In this document: piece by piece, positions 8,156 to 17,359 of the stretch | Position numbering within the stretch: the stretch's first letter is position 1 | Layout: each line of letters starts with the position of its first letter | Origin: Desulfonatronum thiosulfatophilum | GTDB taxonomy: Bacteria > Desulfobacterota > Desulfovibrionia > Desulfovibrionales > Desulfonatronaceae | Reading direction: 5' to 3' | Assembly: GCF_900104215.1 (NCBI RefSeq) | Contig: NZ_FMXO01000016.1 | Span: 43,673 to 107,672 of the forward strand | Length of the DNA stretch: 64,000 bases | Notes under the pieces: model-generated | What the model was told of the DNA's origin: nothing | Database searches by the model: none | Seen by the model: the letters and a program-made list of their open reading frames with translations, nothing else | Program-made: the position numbers and the translations under genes

Positions 8156-10032
8156 TGCTGCTCGATTCAAATCAATCCATACAACGCGACTTCCCGGAGA
8201 AAACACGGCAAACAGCAGCCCAGTGTCGGCATTACGCCATGTGCAAGATCGATTTTCTGGGCACGGGGATCTGCGCGTCAGGGATGGAGAAACATTTTGT
8301 CAGCTATTTTCCCCAGGGCCGGATGGACATCTATGACGCTCTTGCCAGAGACCTCGTACCCATCACGCAAGGTCTGGTGGACATTGCCGATTCCTGCGAC
8401 TTGTGCGGTATTTGCGACCGACAATGCCATTTCGTGACCGGAATGCGGCCGGTTCAGGTGATGAAGGCTTTGAAAAAACATGTCCGGGACTGGCTGGCTC
8501 TAGGCAACAGCCCTGTGCCTGCCCAGTCCGATCCGGACCTGGACGCACTGCGAACCATCGTCGGCCAAGAGTGGGTCTCCAATGATCCGGCCATCCTGGT
8601 GACCTACGCCAATGATCCCTTCCCCTTGGCCGGAATGCGCATGCCACGCTTTGTAGCCCTGCCGAGAAACCAGAGCGAGGTCACAGCCCTGGTCCGCTTC
8701 GCCAATGAACGGGAGATACCCTATGTTGTCCGGGGCAACGGCGGCAGCGTCTTCGGATTCGTGTTCAGCGACGGGCTGGTGATGGACATGCACCGCATGA
8801 AGGGCATCGAGATCGATGCCGAAAACTGGACCGCCCTGGTGGAGCCCGGCGTGACCTCCTTCGAACTGCAGCAGGAAGCGGTGAAACACGGTTTTCGCGT
8901 CAACACGGCGGAGCCGGCGGCCACTGTCTGCGGCAATATCGTCTGCACCGGCCTCTTCTCGACCTGGGCCAACGCCTACGGTGTGAATGCGGACACCTTC
9001 GTGGACATGGAATTCGTGGACAACAACGGTAAGCTTTTTCGACTCAACGATCCGGCCTCCCCAAATGCCTTCTGCTACGAGCACAGGCTGACGCCTTCGC
9101 CCGGCATCTGCACCCGCGCCCATGTTCGCCTGCATCCGGTGACCGACGACGAGGAAGGACTGCTCGTGCCTTTCGCGGACTTCAAGGAGGCCGTGGATTT
9201 TGCCCGGGACCTGAGCCGACGCCGGATCGGACTGGCTATCGGCGTGCTGGGCGGCCATTACCTGTCCACCTTCATGTCTCCTTCGGCTGAACTCGCGGAC
9301 CGGGTCCGGCACAGCCTGACCGAGGCCATCGGCCTTAAGTACGCCGTATTCGTCATCGGCGACGGCTTTGCCTGCCGGACTGTACGCGAAATGCGAGATT
9401 CAGTGATCGACGCCGAACTGTTCCGCATGTTCATGCTCGGACTGCCCAACATGGCTGATGATGAATGGGTAGAACTGATTGCCGGGATGGACGGCGACCA
9501 CGCACCCTACGAGATCCTGTTGCGCTCGGAAATGCGCCCAGTTCTGGACGCAGTGCTTCGGCCAGCACCGGAAACCGCGGCCAGGGCCGTGGACGAGGAT
9601 CTCCAATCATTCTACGCCAAGCTCTATACCCGCCCCGAAATGACGGACATGGTCTGGCTGAACATGTTCCGGATTCTCAGTTCCCGCATGTCCCGGCACA
9701 AGCACATGTTCGCCTTCCTGGTCTACGTGCCCATGGACCGGGCCGACGTGATTGAAGAAATCTGCGCGGAACTGAAGCGCATCGCCGACAGCCACGGCAT
9801 CGACAACGACTACGGATTCCTGACGCCTCTGGATCTGGGCAAGCGCGGCATTCTTGAATACGACTACTACATCGATCACCAGGACCCGGAAGAGGCGGAA
9901 AAGATCCGCGCGGCCATGGTCGAATTCGAACCCTATCTGGACAATCTGAGCGTCGGGACCAAGGGAGTGAAGTGGTTGAAGTACATTTTCTCCCAGGGCT
10001 GCGCGCGCAAGGACGCCTTTCTCTACACATGA
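8152..10032 (+). CDS. FAD-binding oxidoreductase with N-terminal ferredoxin-type Cys motif
   Basis: 626 residues. Residues 82-92 read CDLCGICDRQC, the C-x2-C-x2-C-x3-C spacing of a [4Fe-4S] site, and further cysteines lie at 25, 31 and 41. From about 165 follows a GlcD-like FAD_binding_4 domain (VALPRNQSEVTALVRFANE, VRGNGGS, VEPGVTSFELQQEAVKHG, CGNIVCTGLFSTWAN), then a long C-terminal part. Relatives oxidise 2-hydroxyacids such as lactate or glycolate and usually carry the iron-sulfur part in a separate subunit or at the C-terminus. Here it is at the N-terminus. The start overlaps the previous stop. The substrate is unknown. Confidence 0.85.
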   Translation: MMLLDSNQSIQRDFPEKTRQTAAQCRHYAMCKIDFLGTGICASGMEKHFVSYFPQGRMDIYDALARDLVPITQGLVDIADSCDLCGICDRQCHFVTGMRPVQVMKALKKHVRDWLALGNSPVPAQSDPDLDALRTIVGQEWVSNDPAILVTYANDPFPLAGMRMPRFVALPRNQSEVTALVRFANEREIPYVVRGNGGSVFGFVFSDGLVMDMHRMKGIEIDAENWTALVEPGVTSFELQQEAVKHGFRVNTAEPAATVCGNIVCTGLFSTWANAYGVNADTFVDMEFVDNNGKLFRLNDPASPNAFCYEHRLTPSPGICTRAHVRLHPVTDDEEGLLVPFADFKEAVDFARDLSRRRIGLAIGVLGGHYLSTFMSPSAELADRVRHSLTEAIGLKYAVFVIGDGFACRTVREMRDSVIDAELFRMFMLGLPNMADDEWVELIAGMDGDHAPYEILLRSEMRPVLDAVLRPAPETAARAVDEDLQSFYAKLYTRPEMTDMVWLNMFRILSSRMSRHKHMFAFLVYVPMDRADVIEEICAELKRIADSHGIDNDYGFLTPLDLGKRGILEYDYYIDHQDPEEAEKIRAAMVEFEPYLDNLSVGTKGVKWLKYIFSQGCARKDAFLYT

Positions 10033-10048
10033 CCCGGACCGGGAACTC

Positions 10049-11326
10049 ATGACCACTGAGCCACGCACCATCCTGGTCACCGGGGGGACCGGCCTTCTGG
10101 GCAGTCACATTGCCGTCCGACTGCTGGCCGACGGGCACCGCATCCTGTTGCTGGCCCGCGGCCGCCCCCGCCAAAGCGCACGGGTCCGCGTGGATAATCT
10201 GCTGGATTGGTTCGGCGTTCCTCAAAGCCTGCGCTCCAAACTGAAGGTTCTGGATGGAAATCTGGACCATCCGGGGCTGGATTTGCATGGCCGGGACCGT
10301 CAGATGGTGACTGAGGAAGCGGAGGAAACCATACACTGCGCCTCGGATACCTCCTTTTCAACACGCAAGCGGCAACATGTGGAACGAACCAACATCCGTG
10401 GCCTGGAACACCTTCTGGACGTGCTACAAGGTGGCGCATGCCGCGGATTTCATCTGATCAGCACCGCATATACGGCCGGCAAGCGCAGCGGCTCCTGCCC
10501 GGAGGACTTCGCGCCGGCCGTGGCTTTTCATAATGTCTACGAAGAGACGAAACACCGTGCGGAACATCTGGCCAAGTTGCGTTGCGCCCAAAACCGGATC
10601 GTACTGACGGTGCATCGTCCGTCCATTGTCTACGGCGACTCCGTCACCGGCCGGACGTTTCTGTTCAATGCCCTGTACTATCCGGTGCGAACCCTGCACT
10701 TTTTCAGCAAGCTGTACGGCCGGGATATCCGCGAACAGGACGGCGCCAAGGCTCGGGCCATGGGCGTTACGATGGACCCGGATGAAACCCTGCATCTGCC
10801 CCTGCGGATAGCCGGGTCCGAGAGTCACGGCATCAACCTGATCCCCGTGGATCATTTCATCCGGGCGTTCATGGCCATTCGCGCGGATGCACCCCAGGGC
10901 GGGGTCTTTCATATCGTTAATCCGGACAACATCACGATCGGCCGGCTTGTGGATTACACCCGCCGGTTTTTCAGACTCAAAGGGTTACGTACGGCTGTTC
11001 CGGATGATTTTATCGACAGCCCCAGGAACGGCCTGGAACTGCTCTTTGAAAACCATATCCAGGCCTACGGCTCATACATGCAGGACAACCGGATTTTTGA
11101 AAATGCCAAGTCAGAGGCCATCTTGCACAGACACGGCATCACCTGCCCGGCATTCACCTACGACGTCTTCGCAACGTGTATGCGTTACGCAGTCGATGTG
11201 GATTGGGGGCGGAGTCCTGAGCCCCATGCCGCAATCCGGACTGATGGAAAACGCCAACCATTCTCCCCCGAGACTCAGCCCGATGAAGCACGAAATGAAG
11301 TCGCCGCGGGATATCGGAATGCATGA
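10049..11326 (+). CDS. extended SDR / thioester-reductase-like NAD(P)-dependent protein
   Basis: 425 residues. The Rossmann motif TGGTGLLGSH sits at 11-20 and the catalytic Tyr164-x3-Lys168 in YEETK, preceded by the STAYTAG strand with the active-site Ser/Thr. The overall length and pattern match the NAD_binding_4 group (fatty acyl-CoA reductases, thioester reductase domains) or NDP-sugar epimerases. It begins 16 bases after the FAD enzyme and its end overlaps the next gene, so it is part of the same operon. A reductase acting on a thioester or a keto-lipid is possible, but the substrate is not readable from sequence. The last ~35 residues are polar and may be poorly conserved. Confidence 0.8.
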   Translation: MTTEPRTILVTGGTGLLGSHIAVRLLADGHRILLLARGRPRQSARVRVDNLLDWFGVPQSLRSKLKVLDGNLDHPGLDLHGRDRQMVTEEAEETIHCASDTSFSTRKRQHVERTNIRGLEHLLDVLQGGACRGFHLISTAYTAGKRSGSCPEDFAPAVAFHNVYEETKHRAEHLAKLRCAQNRIVLTVHRPSIVYGDSVTGRTFLFNALYYPVRTLHFFSKLYGRDIREQDGAKARAMGVTMDPDETLHLPLRIAGSESHGINLIPVDHFIRAFMAIRADAPQGGVFHIVNPDNITIGRLVDYTRRFFRLKGLRTAVPDDFIDSPRNGLELLFENHIQAYGSYMQDNRIFENAKSEAILHRHGITCPAFTYDVFATCMRYAVDVDWGRSPEPHAAIRTDGKRQPFSPETQPDEARNEVAAGYRNA

Positions 11327-12092
11327 AAAGGTCTCCTACGGCTACGAAAGGATTCCGGCCTCGGAAAAACGTCGCCGCGTGCTCGGCCATTTCGAGACAA
11401 TAGCCCATCGCTATGATCTTGCGGACGCCTTGCTCAGCTTCGGGCTGCATTTTTTCTGGAGACGCAGGGCACTACGCAGGCTGAACCTTCGGCCGGGCGA
11501 ACGCGTGATGGACCTGTGCGGCGGCACCGGCGACTTCGCTGTCATGGCATCGAAGGCCGTGGGGCCATCCGGGCGGGTGACCGTCTGCGACTTCAGCCGG
11601 ACCATGATGGACAAGGGCCGCTGCAAAGCCGCACAGGCCGGACAGGACGCCGCCATCCAGTGGGTGCAGGGGGACGCCGAGAACATGGCGTTTGCCGAGG
11701 ACAGCTTTGACGCAGTCATCGTGGGTTATGGCATCCGTAATTTCGTCTTTCTGGAGCGAGGACTGGGCGAGATCCGGCGGGTGCTGAAGCCGGGGGGCAG
11801 GTTTTTGGCAATGGAGTTTTCCATCCCGCAATCTTTTTGGCTGCGAACCCTGTACCACTACTACTCCTTCCGGATCATGCCCCGGGCAGGCAGGCTGATC
11901 ACCGGAACAGCCGAGCCCTTCCACTATCTGGCCGAATCCATCCGCGTCTTTCCGTCACCGGCGCGGGTTCAAGACCTCCTGACCGAGAACCACTTCGTCC
12001 ATGCAACCCATGAGTTGATGAGCAATGGCTTGGCCGTGCTGTATTCCGGGCAAAAAGAGATCATCCGGCTGGAGGGTACTTTTGAAAAATGA
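11283..12092 (+). CDS. UbiE/MenG-like SAM-dependent methyltransferase
   Basis: 269 residues from the ATG at 11283; an ATG at 11319 (MHEKVSYGYERI) is an equally reasonable start. Motif I is VMDLCGGTGDFA, followed by VTVCDFSRTMM and VIVGYGIRNF, and the RRVLKPGGRFLAMEFS block, all typical of the demethylmenaquinone/ubiquinone C-methyltransferase family. It overlaps the upstream SDR gene by 8-44 bases depending on start. Because it sits in a redox-enzyme operon and not with men or ubi genes, it may methylate another product of this operon; a genuine menaquinone role is the alternative. Confidence 0.8.
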   Translation: MKHEMKSPRDIGMHEKVSYGYERIPASEKRRRVLGHFETIAHRYDLADALLSFGLHFFWRRRALRRLNLRPGERVMDLCGGTGDFAVMASKAVGPSGRVTVCDFSRTMMDKGRCKAAQAGQDAAIQWVQGDAENMAFAEDSFDAVIVGYGIRNFVFLERGLGEIRRVLKPGGRFLAMEFSIPQSFWLRTLYHYYSFRIMPRAGRLITGTAEPFHYLAESIRVFPSPARVQDLLTENHFVHATHELMSNGLAVLYSGQKEIIRLEGTFEK

Positions 12093-12250
12093 ACCGCCGC
12101 TTGACCTCAAGACGCGGAGGACGCCAAGTAAAGTTTTCGGGTTGATTTGAACATCTGTACATAACCCTTGATTACATTCTTGACGCAAACCTCTCCAATC
12201 CGCTATCGGTCTTAAATCATTCCCTATGTTTCAACCAGAAGGAGGTCGCC

Positions 12251-12616
12251 ATGCGGTTAAAGATGATTGGATGTGCCTGTCTCGTGTTGGTTGCGTGTTT
12301 GATGTCCGGAATTGCGATGGCAGAGACGCAGTTCGGCGTTGCTGTTTACCCCGAAGCAACACAGCATGCCGGAACAACGAAATTCCTCAAGGAAGGACTC
12401 GGTGTGGACGGCGTCGCTTACCAAACCAAGGATCCGGCGTCCGCGGTGATTGAGTTCTACAAGTCCCAGGATGGAATTCGTGAAATCTTCGTCAGCGACG
12501 AATCCGCCATGTTCAGAAAAGGAGACGAAGTCGACGTGACCGTTCAAAGCCCGTGGATGGACATGGATACCGGAAAGCTGATGCAGGATTGTCTGATTTC
12601 CATCGTCAAGAGATAA
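12251..12616 (+). CDS. small secreted protein of unknown function
   Basis: 121 residues with a signal peptide (LVLVACLMSGIAMA, cleavage about residue 24). Mature part ~97 residues, mixed charge, with one cysteine near the C-terminus. A strong AGAAGGAGG precedes the ATG. I do not recognise the family. It follows the methyltransferase operon by ~160 bp and could have its own promoter. The pattern of a soluble periplasmic domain is clear, its role is not. Confidence 0.7.
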   Translation: MRLKMIGCACLVLVACLMSGIAMAETQFGVAVYPEATQHAGTTKFLKEGLGVDGVAYQTKDPASAVIEFYKSQDGIREIFVSDESAMFRKGDEVDVTVQSPWMDMDTGKLMQDCLISIVKR

Positions 12617-12653
12617 CTCACGCTGAACAAACTCGCCCACCGCCCGATCACAC

Positions 12654-15600
12654 TTAAGCTGAATGCCGTTTTTCGCCGCGGGGAAGGTTCCCTTTTCCGC
12701 GGCGGTCCATCCAGGCCAGCATTGCCGGGGTGAACAGCAGCGTGAGCGGGGTGGCGATGATCAGGCCGCCGACGATGGCGGTGGACAAAGCGATCCAGTA
12801 TTGGGTGGCCGGAGCTCCGAAGTAGATGTCCCGCTCCAGGAAGTCGATAGTCAGGCCGAGAACCATTGGCAAAAGTCCAAGAATCGTCGTCACCGCGGTC
12901 AACACCACCGGTCGCATCCGCTGCGCGCCCGTGCGCAGAGCCGCCTCCAGCCCCTCCAGGCCGCGACGGCGCTCCCTGTTGTAATGGTCGATCAGAACGA
13001 TGTTGTTGTTAACCACGATCCCGGCCAAAGCCAGGATGCCGATCCCGCTCATCACGATGTTGAAGGGCTCGCCCCGGACCAGCAGGCCAAGCAAAACTCC
13101 CGCAGTGGAGAAGACAATGGCGGACATGACCAGCGCCGCCTGCAACAGGCTGTTGAACTGCGTCACCAGAATCAGAAACATCAAGAAAATGGAAACCAAA
13201 AAGGCCGCCCGAAGAAAATTGGCCGACTCAGCCTGATCCTCGGCCTGGCCCCGCAAGATGAAATCCACGCCTTCGGGGAGTTCCGCTCCCTGCAGAGCCT
13301 GGTCGAGACGGCGGATCTGCTCGTTGACCTGATATCCCGAGGCCGCGTCCGCTTCGATCCGGTATGCGGGACGACCGTTGATCCGGTTGATAACTCCCGT
13401 GGCCGGCGCCGGTTCCATGCGCACAAAGTTGGTAATCGGAACCATCCCGCTGACCGTCGGTACCCTCAGCCTGGCCAACTCTTCCATATTCCGGCGTTCA
13501 AGAGGAAAGCGCATCCGAATATCCACCTCCTCATCGCTGTGCGCCGGCCGGTACACGCCCAGCACGACTCCGGCGGTGAGCATCTGCACCGATTGCCCCA
13601 GCAGAAGAACATTTGCCCCGTAACGCGCGGCTTCCTCACGATCCACAATCAATCGCAGTTCCACGCCCGGCACGGGTAGATCGTCCTGTATTTCGGCAAA
13701 TCCCCCCAGTTCCTCCATAAGCGTTCGGGCTTGGCTCACAGCTTGAAACAACAAGGGACGCTGCTCCCCGCTGAGTTCAACCACTATGGGCAAGCCTCTG
13801 GCAGGCCCCTGCCCCTCGTCACGCACCAGGACACGCAAGCCGGGCAGGTCGCGCGTGCGCTGCCGGACCGCGGCGGAAATCTCAGCGGCTTTTGGCCGCT
13901 GACGCCAGTCCAACAGCTCGAGTCGAATCACGCCGATGGTATCCGCCGGAAGATTCTGCTGCAGGCGCAACTGCTGGTCCGCGATGGCCTGGGTGTTCAC
14001 CGCCTCAACGCCGTTCAGCCCCGCCAAGCGCTGTTCGACCTGGCGCACCAGGTCATCGGCCTCCCAAACCGACAGATCGCCCCGGGCATGCACCCTGACC
14101 TGCAAGGTTTCCGGTTCGATGTCCGGAAAGAACTCCACGCCGCGCCCAAAAACGCCGTAGAGCAGATACAGGCACAGGACGAGGCCCACTCCGCCGGCCA
14201 GCGTGAGCACGGGGCGTCGGCAGCAGTGACCGAGCACCTCGACATACCGTGCCGTTATCTTTCCCGTATGTTGATAATCTCCGGTTTCCGCGGCTTTTAT
14301 GCGCCGCGACTTCTCATCATCCCCTTGAGATCTTGGCCCGAGCACCTGTCCCAGCGCGGGTACGAACACCAGGGCCATGAGCAGCGACGCGAGCAAGGTT
14401 ATAATGACCGTCGCCGGCAGATAGATGATGAATTCCCCGATCATTCCGGGCCAGAACAGCATGGGGACGAAAACGGCGATGCTGGTTGCGGCGGCGCTGA
14501 TGATCGGCCAGGCCATGCGTTGCGATGCGAGCAGAAACGCTTCTCGGCGATGGCGTCCCTCCTTGATGTATCTGTCGGCCAACTCAACCACGACGATAGC
14601 CCCGTCCACCAACATGCCGACAACGAGGATCAGCGCGAACAAAACGACAATATTGAGGGTGAAGCCCATGGCGTAGATCACCAGGATGCCGGTCAGGAAA
14701 GCTCCCGGCACGGCTACCGCCACCAGCAAAGCGGCACGCAGACCCATTACGGCAATGATCGTCAGGGAGACCAGCAGCACCGCGATGATCACCGTGTTCT
14801 CCAGATCGCCAAGAAGATTTTCGATCTGCTCGGCCTGGTTCTGGAGCAGGGTCACCCGCAGTGCCTCGGGCCAGGCCTGTTGCGCCTGCTCCAGTTCCCG
14901 TAACACGGCGTCCACGGTGATCAGCACGTTGGCGCCCGTCCGCGGGCGCACATCCAGGGTCAGTGCGGGTTCACCGTCAATACGGGCGAAACGTTCCGGA
15001 TCAACAAAGCCTTCCCGAACCTCGGCCACGTCATCGACCGTGATCACGATCCCCTCTTCCACCCGCACGGCGATATTGCGTACGTCCTCCATGTTCTCGA
15101 TGGTCCCGGGAACAATAATCCCGATCCGTCCCGCACCGGCATGGACGGAACCGGCGGGCACAAGCTGGTTGTTCCGTTCAACGGCGCCGGCCAGTTCCTG
15201 AAACGAGATCTGATAGGTTTCCATCATGGTCGGGTCGACCAGGATCTCCATGACCTCGTCCCGCTCACCGATGATGTCCACCTGCAGCACGCCATCGATG
15301 CCTTCCAGGCGATCGCGCAGATTCCGCGCCACCTGAAGCAGCGAACGCTCCTCCATCGGCCCGGAAAGGACGATGCTCAGAATCGGGAAAAGATCCAGAT
15401 TGACTTCATTGACCACCGGTTGTTCGGCGCCCGCGGGCAGTTCCGGAGCGGCCACGTCCACGGCCTGCTGGACGTCGAGCATGGCGGTGCGGCTTTCAAA
15501 GCCGGGCAGAAATTCAAGCCGGATGATCCCGAACCCCTCTCCGGCATTGGAAACCAACTCGTCGAGTCCCGCCAATTGCTGGAGTTCACGCTCCAAGGGC

Positions 15601-15797
15601 TGCAGCAAGAGGCGTTCGGAATCTTCGGCTGAAACGCCGGGATAGACGACGGTGACGAAAAAAATCGGAATGTCGATATCCGGCGCGGCCTCTTTCGGAG
15701 CGATGACGTATGCCGCTCCACCGGCGGTCAGCAGCAAAAGAAGCAACAGCAGAAGCGTTCGGCCACGGCCGAGGAGCCCGGCAAGAATCGCATTCAT
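12654..15797 (-). CDS. RND-family efflux pump, inner-membrane subunit
   Basis: 1047 residues, the usual RND length, with the two-fold pattern of twelve membrane helices (first at ~12-32, groups at ~335-540 and ~865-1030) and two large periplasmic loops. In helix 4 the motif reads GMLVDGAIVVVEL: the first Asp of the AcrB proton-relay pair is kept and the second is Gly, as in CzcA-type and some other non-AcrB branches. Together with the adaptor it would expel drugs, organic compounds or metals using the proton gradient. The start overlaps the adaptor stop by 4 bases. No outer-membrane channel gene is adjacent; the TolC-family gene at 56701 is far away. Confidence 0.93.
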   Translation of the reverse strand: MNAILAGLLGRGRTLLLLLLLLLTAGGAAYVIAPKEAAPDIDIPIFFVTVVYPGVSAEDSERLLLQPLERELQQLAGLDELVSNAGEGFGIIRLEFLPGFESRTAMLDVQQAVDVAAPELPAGAEQPVVNEVNLDLFPILSIVLSGPMEERSLLQVARNLRDRLEGIDGVLQVDIIGERDEVMEILVDPTMMETYQISFQELAGAVERNNQLVPAGSVHAGAGRIGIIVPGTIENMEDVRNIAVRVEEGIVITVDDVAEVREGFVDPERFARIDGEPALTLDVRPRTGANVLITVDAVLRELEQAQQAWPEALRVTLLQNQAEQIENLLGDLENTVIIAVLLVSLTIIAVMGLRAALLVAVAVPGAFLTGILVIYAMGFTLNIVVLFALILVVGMLVDGAIVVVELADRYIKEGRHRREAFLLASQRMAWPIISAAATSIAVFVPMLFWPGMIGEFIIYLPATVIITLLASLLMALVFVPALGQVLGPRSQGDDEKSRRIKAAETGDYQHTGKITARYVEVLGHCCRRPVLTLAGGVGLVLCLYLLYGVFGRGVEFFPDIEPETLQVRVHARGDLSVWEADDLVRQVEQRLAGLNGVEAVNTQAIADQQLRLQQNLPADTIGVIRLELLDWRQRPKAAEISAAVRQRTRDLPGLRVLVRDEGQGPARGLPIVVELSGEQRPLLFQAVSQARTLMEELGGFAEIQDDLPVPGVELRLIVDREEAARYGANVLLLGQSVQMLTAGVVLGVYRPAHSDEEVDIRMRFPLERRNMEELARLRVPTVSGMVPITNFVRMEPAPATGVINRINGRPAYRIEADAASGYQVNEQIRRLDQALQGAELPEGVDFILRGQAEDQAESANFLRAAFLVSIFLMFLILVTQFNSLLQAALVMSAIVFSTAGVLLGLLVRGEPFNIVMSGIGILALAGIVVNNNIVLIDHYNRERRRGLEGLEAALRTGAQRMRPVVLTAVTTILGLLPMVLGLTIDFLERDIYFGAPATQYWIALSTAIVGGLIIATPLTLLFTPAMLAWMDRRGKGNLPRGEKRHSA

Positions 15798-16909
15798 TGC
15801 GCCACACTCTCCACAGGAGCGTCCTCGTGCATCAAGTGTGCTTCCTCGGAACGGGCAATCACCTCCTCCCCGGCTCGAACAAAGCCCTGGCCGACGGTGA
15901 TGATGCGTGCCCGATCCGGCAATCCCGTGACCCAGACTCCCTCCCGGCCGGCACGTACGACTTCGATGACATGAAACTGCACCCTGTCTTCCGCGTCCAC
16001 GGTCATCACGCCGATCCGGCCGTCATCATCCAGCCCGATGACGGCCGGCGAAACCTGATGTGCAAGCACCTCCTCGGTGGGTATCTCGACCTCGGCGCTG
16101 GTCCCGGCAGGCAGATCCCGGCCTGGATTCGGCACCTCGACTTCAATGCGGAAGGTGCGGGTGGCCGGATCCGCAAGCGTACTGACGAAGGTCACCTCGC
16201 CCTCCACCATGCCGTGACGCAACACGTTCACTCGTGCCGGCAAGCCCACTCTGACCCGCCCGATGCTGTGCTGCGGCACCTGAACCATGGCCCGCAACGG
16301 ATGATTGTTGACGATCCTGGCCACCTCGTCTCCGGTGGAGACGAAATCTCCACGCTCGGCAATGCGCTGGTCCACGCTCCCGGCGATGGGCGCCTCAATC
16401 CTGGTCCGGCTGATTTCCTCTTCAATCGCCGTCAAATCCGCCTGGGCGGCTTCCATTTCCGCCATTGCCGTTTCGAGCTGGATTTCAGCCTCAAAGCCGT
16501 CCTCAACGAGTTGACGCGTAGCCTGCAGTTGCCTTTCAGTGACATTCAACCTCGCCTGGGCCTGCCGCAACTGCGCACGGCGCTCGCTGAGCTCAAGCTG
16601 GGCCAACAAGTCGCCCGCTTCCACGGCCGCACCAAGCTGCACATGCCAGTTCTCGATACGCCCGCCCGTCTCCGCTCGCACCATCACGACCTGTTCCGGT
16701 TGCAGATCCCCGTGCAGCACGAGAAGGCGCTCCACCGGCTGCGCCTGCATTTGCCGAACAGCTACGATGGTCCTGCGCTCGGCAGGCCTGACCTCTTCCT
16801 TCGTTTCGTCGTCACGCAACAGCACGCCGCTTGCGATCCAGATGATCACCAGGGCAAGAATGCCGATGATCACCCACGTCTTGGGCCCTCCCAAAACCTT
16901 GCTCATCAT
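15794..16909 (-). CDS. RND efflux periplasmic adaptor (HlyD/MFP family)
   Basis: 371 residues from the ATG at 16907-16909, chosen because GGAGGAG lies nine bases upstream and the membrane anchor (about residues 11-30, TWVIIGILALVIIWIASGVL) then falls at the N-terminus. A split biotinyl-lipoyl domain (GGRIENWHVQLGAAVEAGDLLAQL and, later, RIEAPIAGSVDQR) surrounds an alpha-hairpin rich in Gln, Glu and Arg. The rest is the beta-barrel and membrane-proximal region. It links the pump encoded just downstream (4-base overlap) to an outer-membrane channel. Confidence 0.93.
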   Translation of the reverse strand: MMSKVLGGPKTWVIIGILALVIIWIASGVLLRDDETKEEVRPAERRTIVAVRQMQAQPVERLLVLHGDLQPEQVVMVRAETGGRIENWHVQLGAAVEAGDLLAQLELSERRAQLRQAQARLNVTERQLQATRQLVEDGFEAEIQLETAMAEMEAAQADLTAIEEEISRTRIEAPIAGSVDQRIAERGDFVSTGDEVARIVNNHPLRAMVQVPQHSIGRVRVGLPARVNVLRHGMVEGEVTFVSTLADPATRTFRIEVEVPNPGRDLPAGTSAEVEIPTEEVLAHQVSPAVIGLDDDGRIGVMTVDAEDRVQFHVIEVVRAGREGVWVTGLPDRARIITVGQGFVRAGEEVIARSEEAHLMHEDAPVESVAQ

Positions 16910-17359
16910 GTTGGCATTTCTCCTCCGCCTTCGAATCCGTCTTCTGCCAGCCAGGTCTGCTTCCAAGGGCAATAACGGTTTCATGACTCAGGCATGAACA
17001 GATCCAGCTGAATTTTCATCAAAAAATTCACCCATTAATCGTCATCATCTCCCTGGGGTTGTCAAGAAGAACAGTCTTCATTCACTGCTGATGAGCGGTA
17101 TTTGATGGACGCAATTACAACGCCCGGTGAAGGCTTGCTGCACCGGGCGTTGTTGGATGACCATGATTGCTTCGTGATCTTGCTGGAGAGATGGAGATCA
17201 TTTTTTGGAGTGTCTGCTTGGAGGAGCTAAACGTACGTGGGGTCTCCCGTACATGGGATCCCCAGTCGGCCATTTCCGCATCGGAATGAGCAGGCCGAGA
17301 GGGCTTCTTTCATGGCGAAATCAGACGAACGCAGGACAGAGGACGAGCGTGCGTCCGAA
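16910..17359. other. 450-bp gap holding a strong hairpin
   Basis: I see no gene. It contains the perfect 13-bp stem at 17117-17153 described separately, between the adaptor start and the gspF stop. Confidence 0.5.
17117..17153. terminator. 13-bp perfect hairpin, terminator-like
   Basis: ACAACGCCCGGTG and its exact complement CACCGGGCGTTGT are separated by an 11-base loop. It lies ~200 bases downstream of the gspF stop on the minus strand. Neither side has a clear U-run, so Rho-independent termination would be inefficient; it may instead protect the mRNA end or be another repeat relic. Confidence 0.45.

Noticed and set aside
7196..8206. 336-codon antisense frame over the DLH gene
   Set aside because: The plus strand encodes a signal peptide and a full DLH catalytic triad; the antisense shows none.
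13731..14903. 390-codon plus frame within the RND pump
   Set aside because: Gln/His-rich antisense of a membrane protein gene with no domain, no ribosome binding site.
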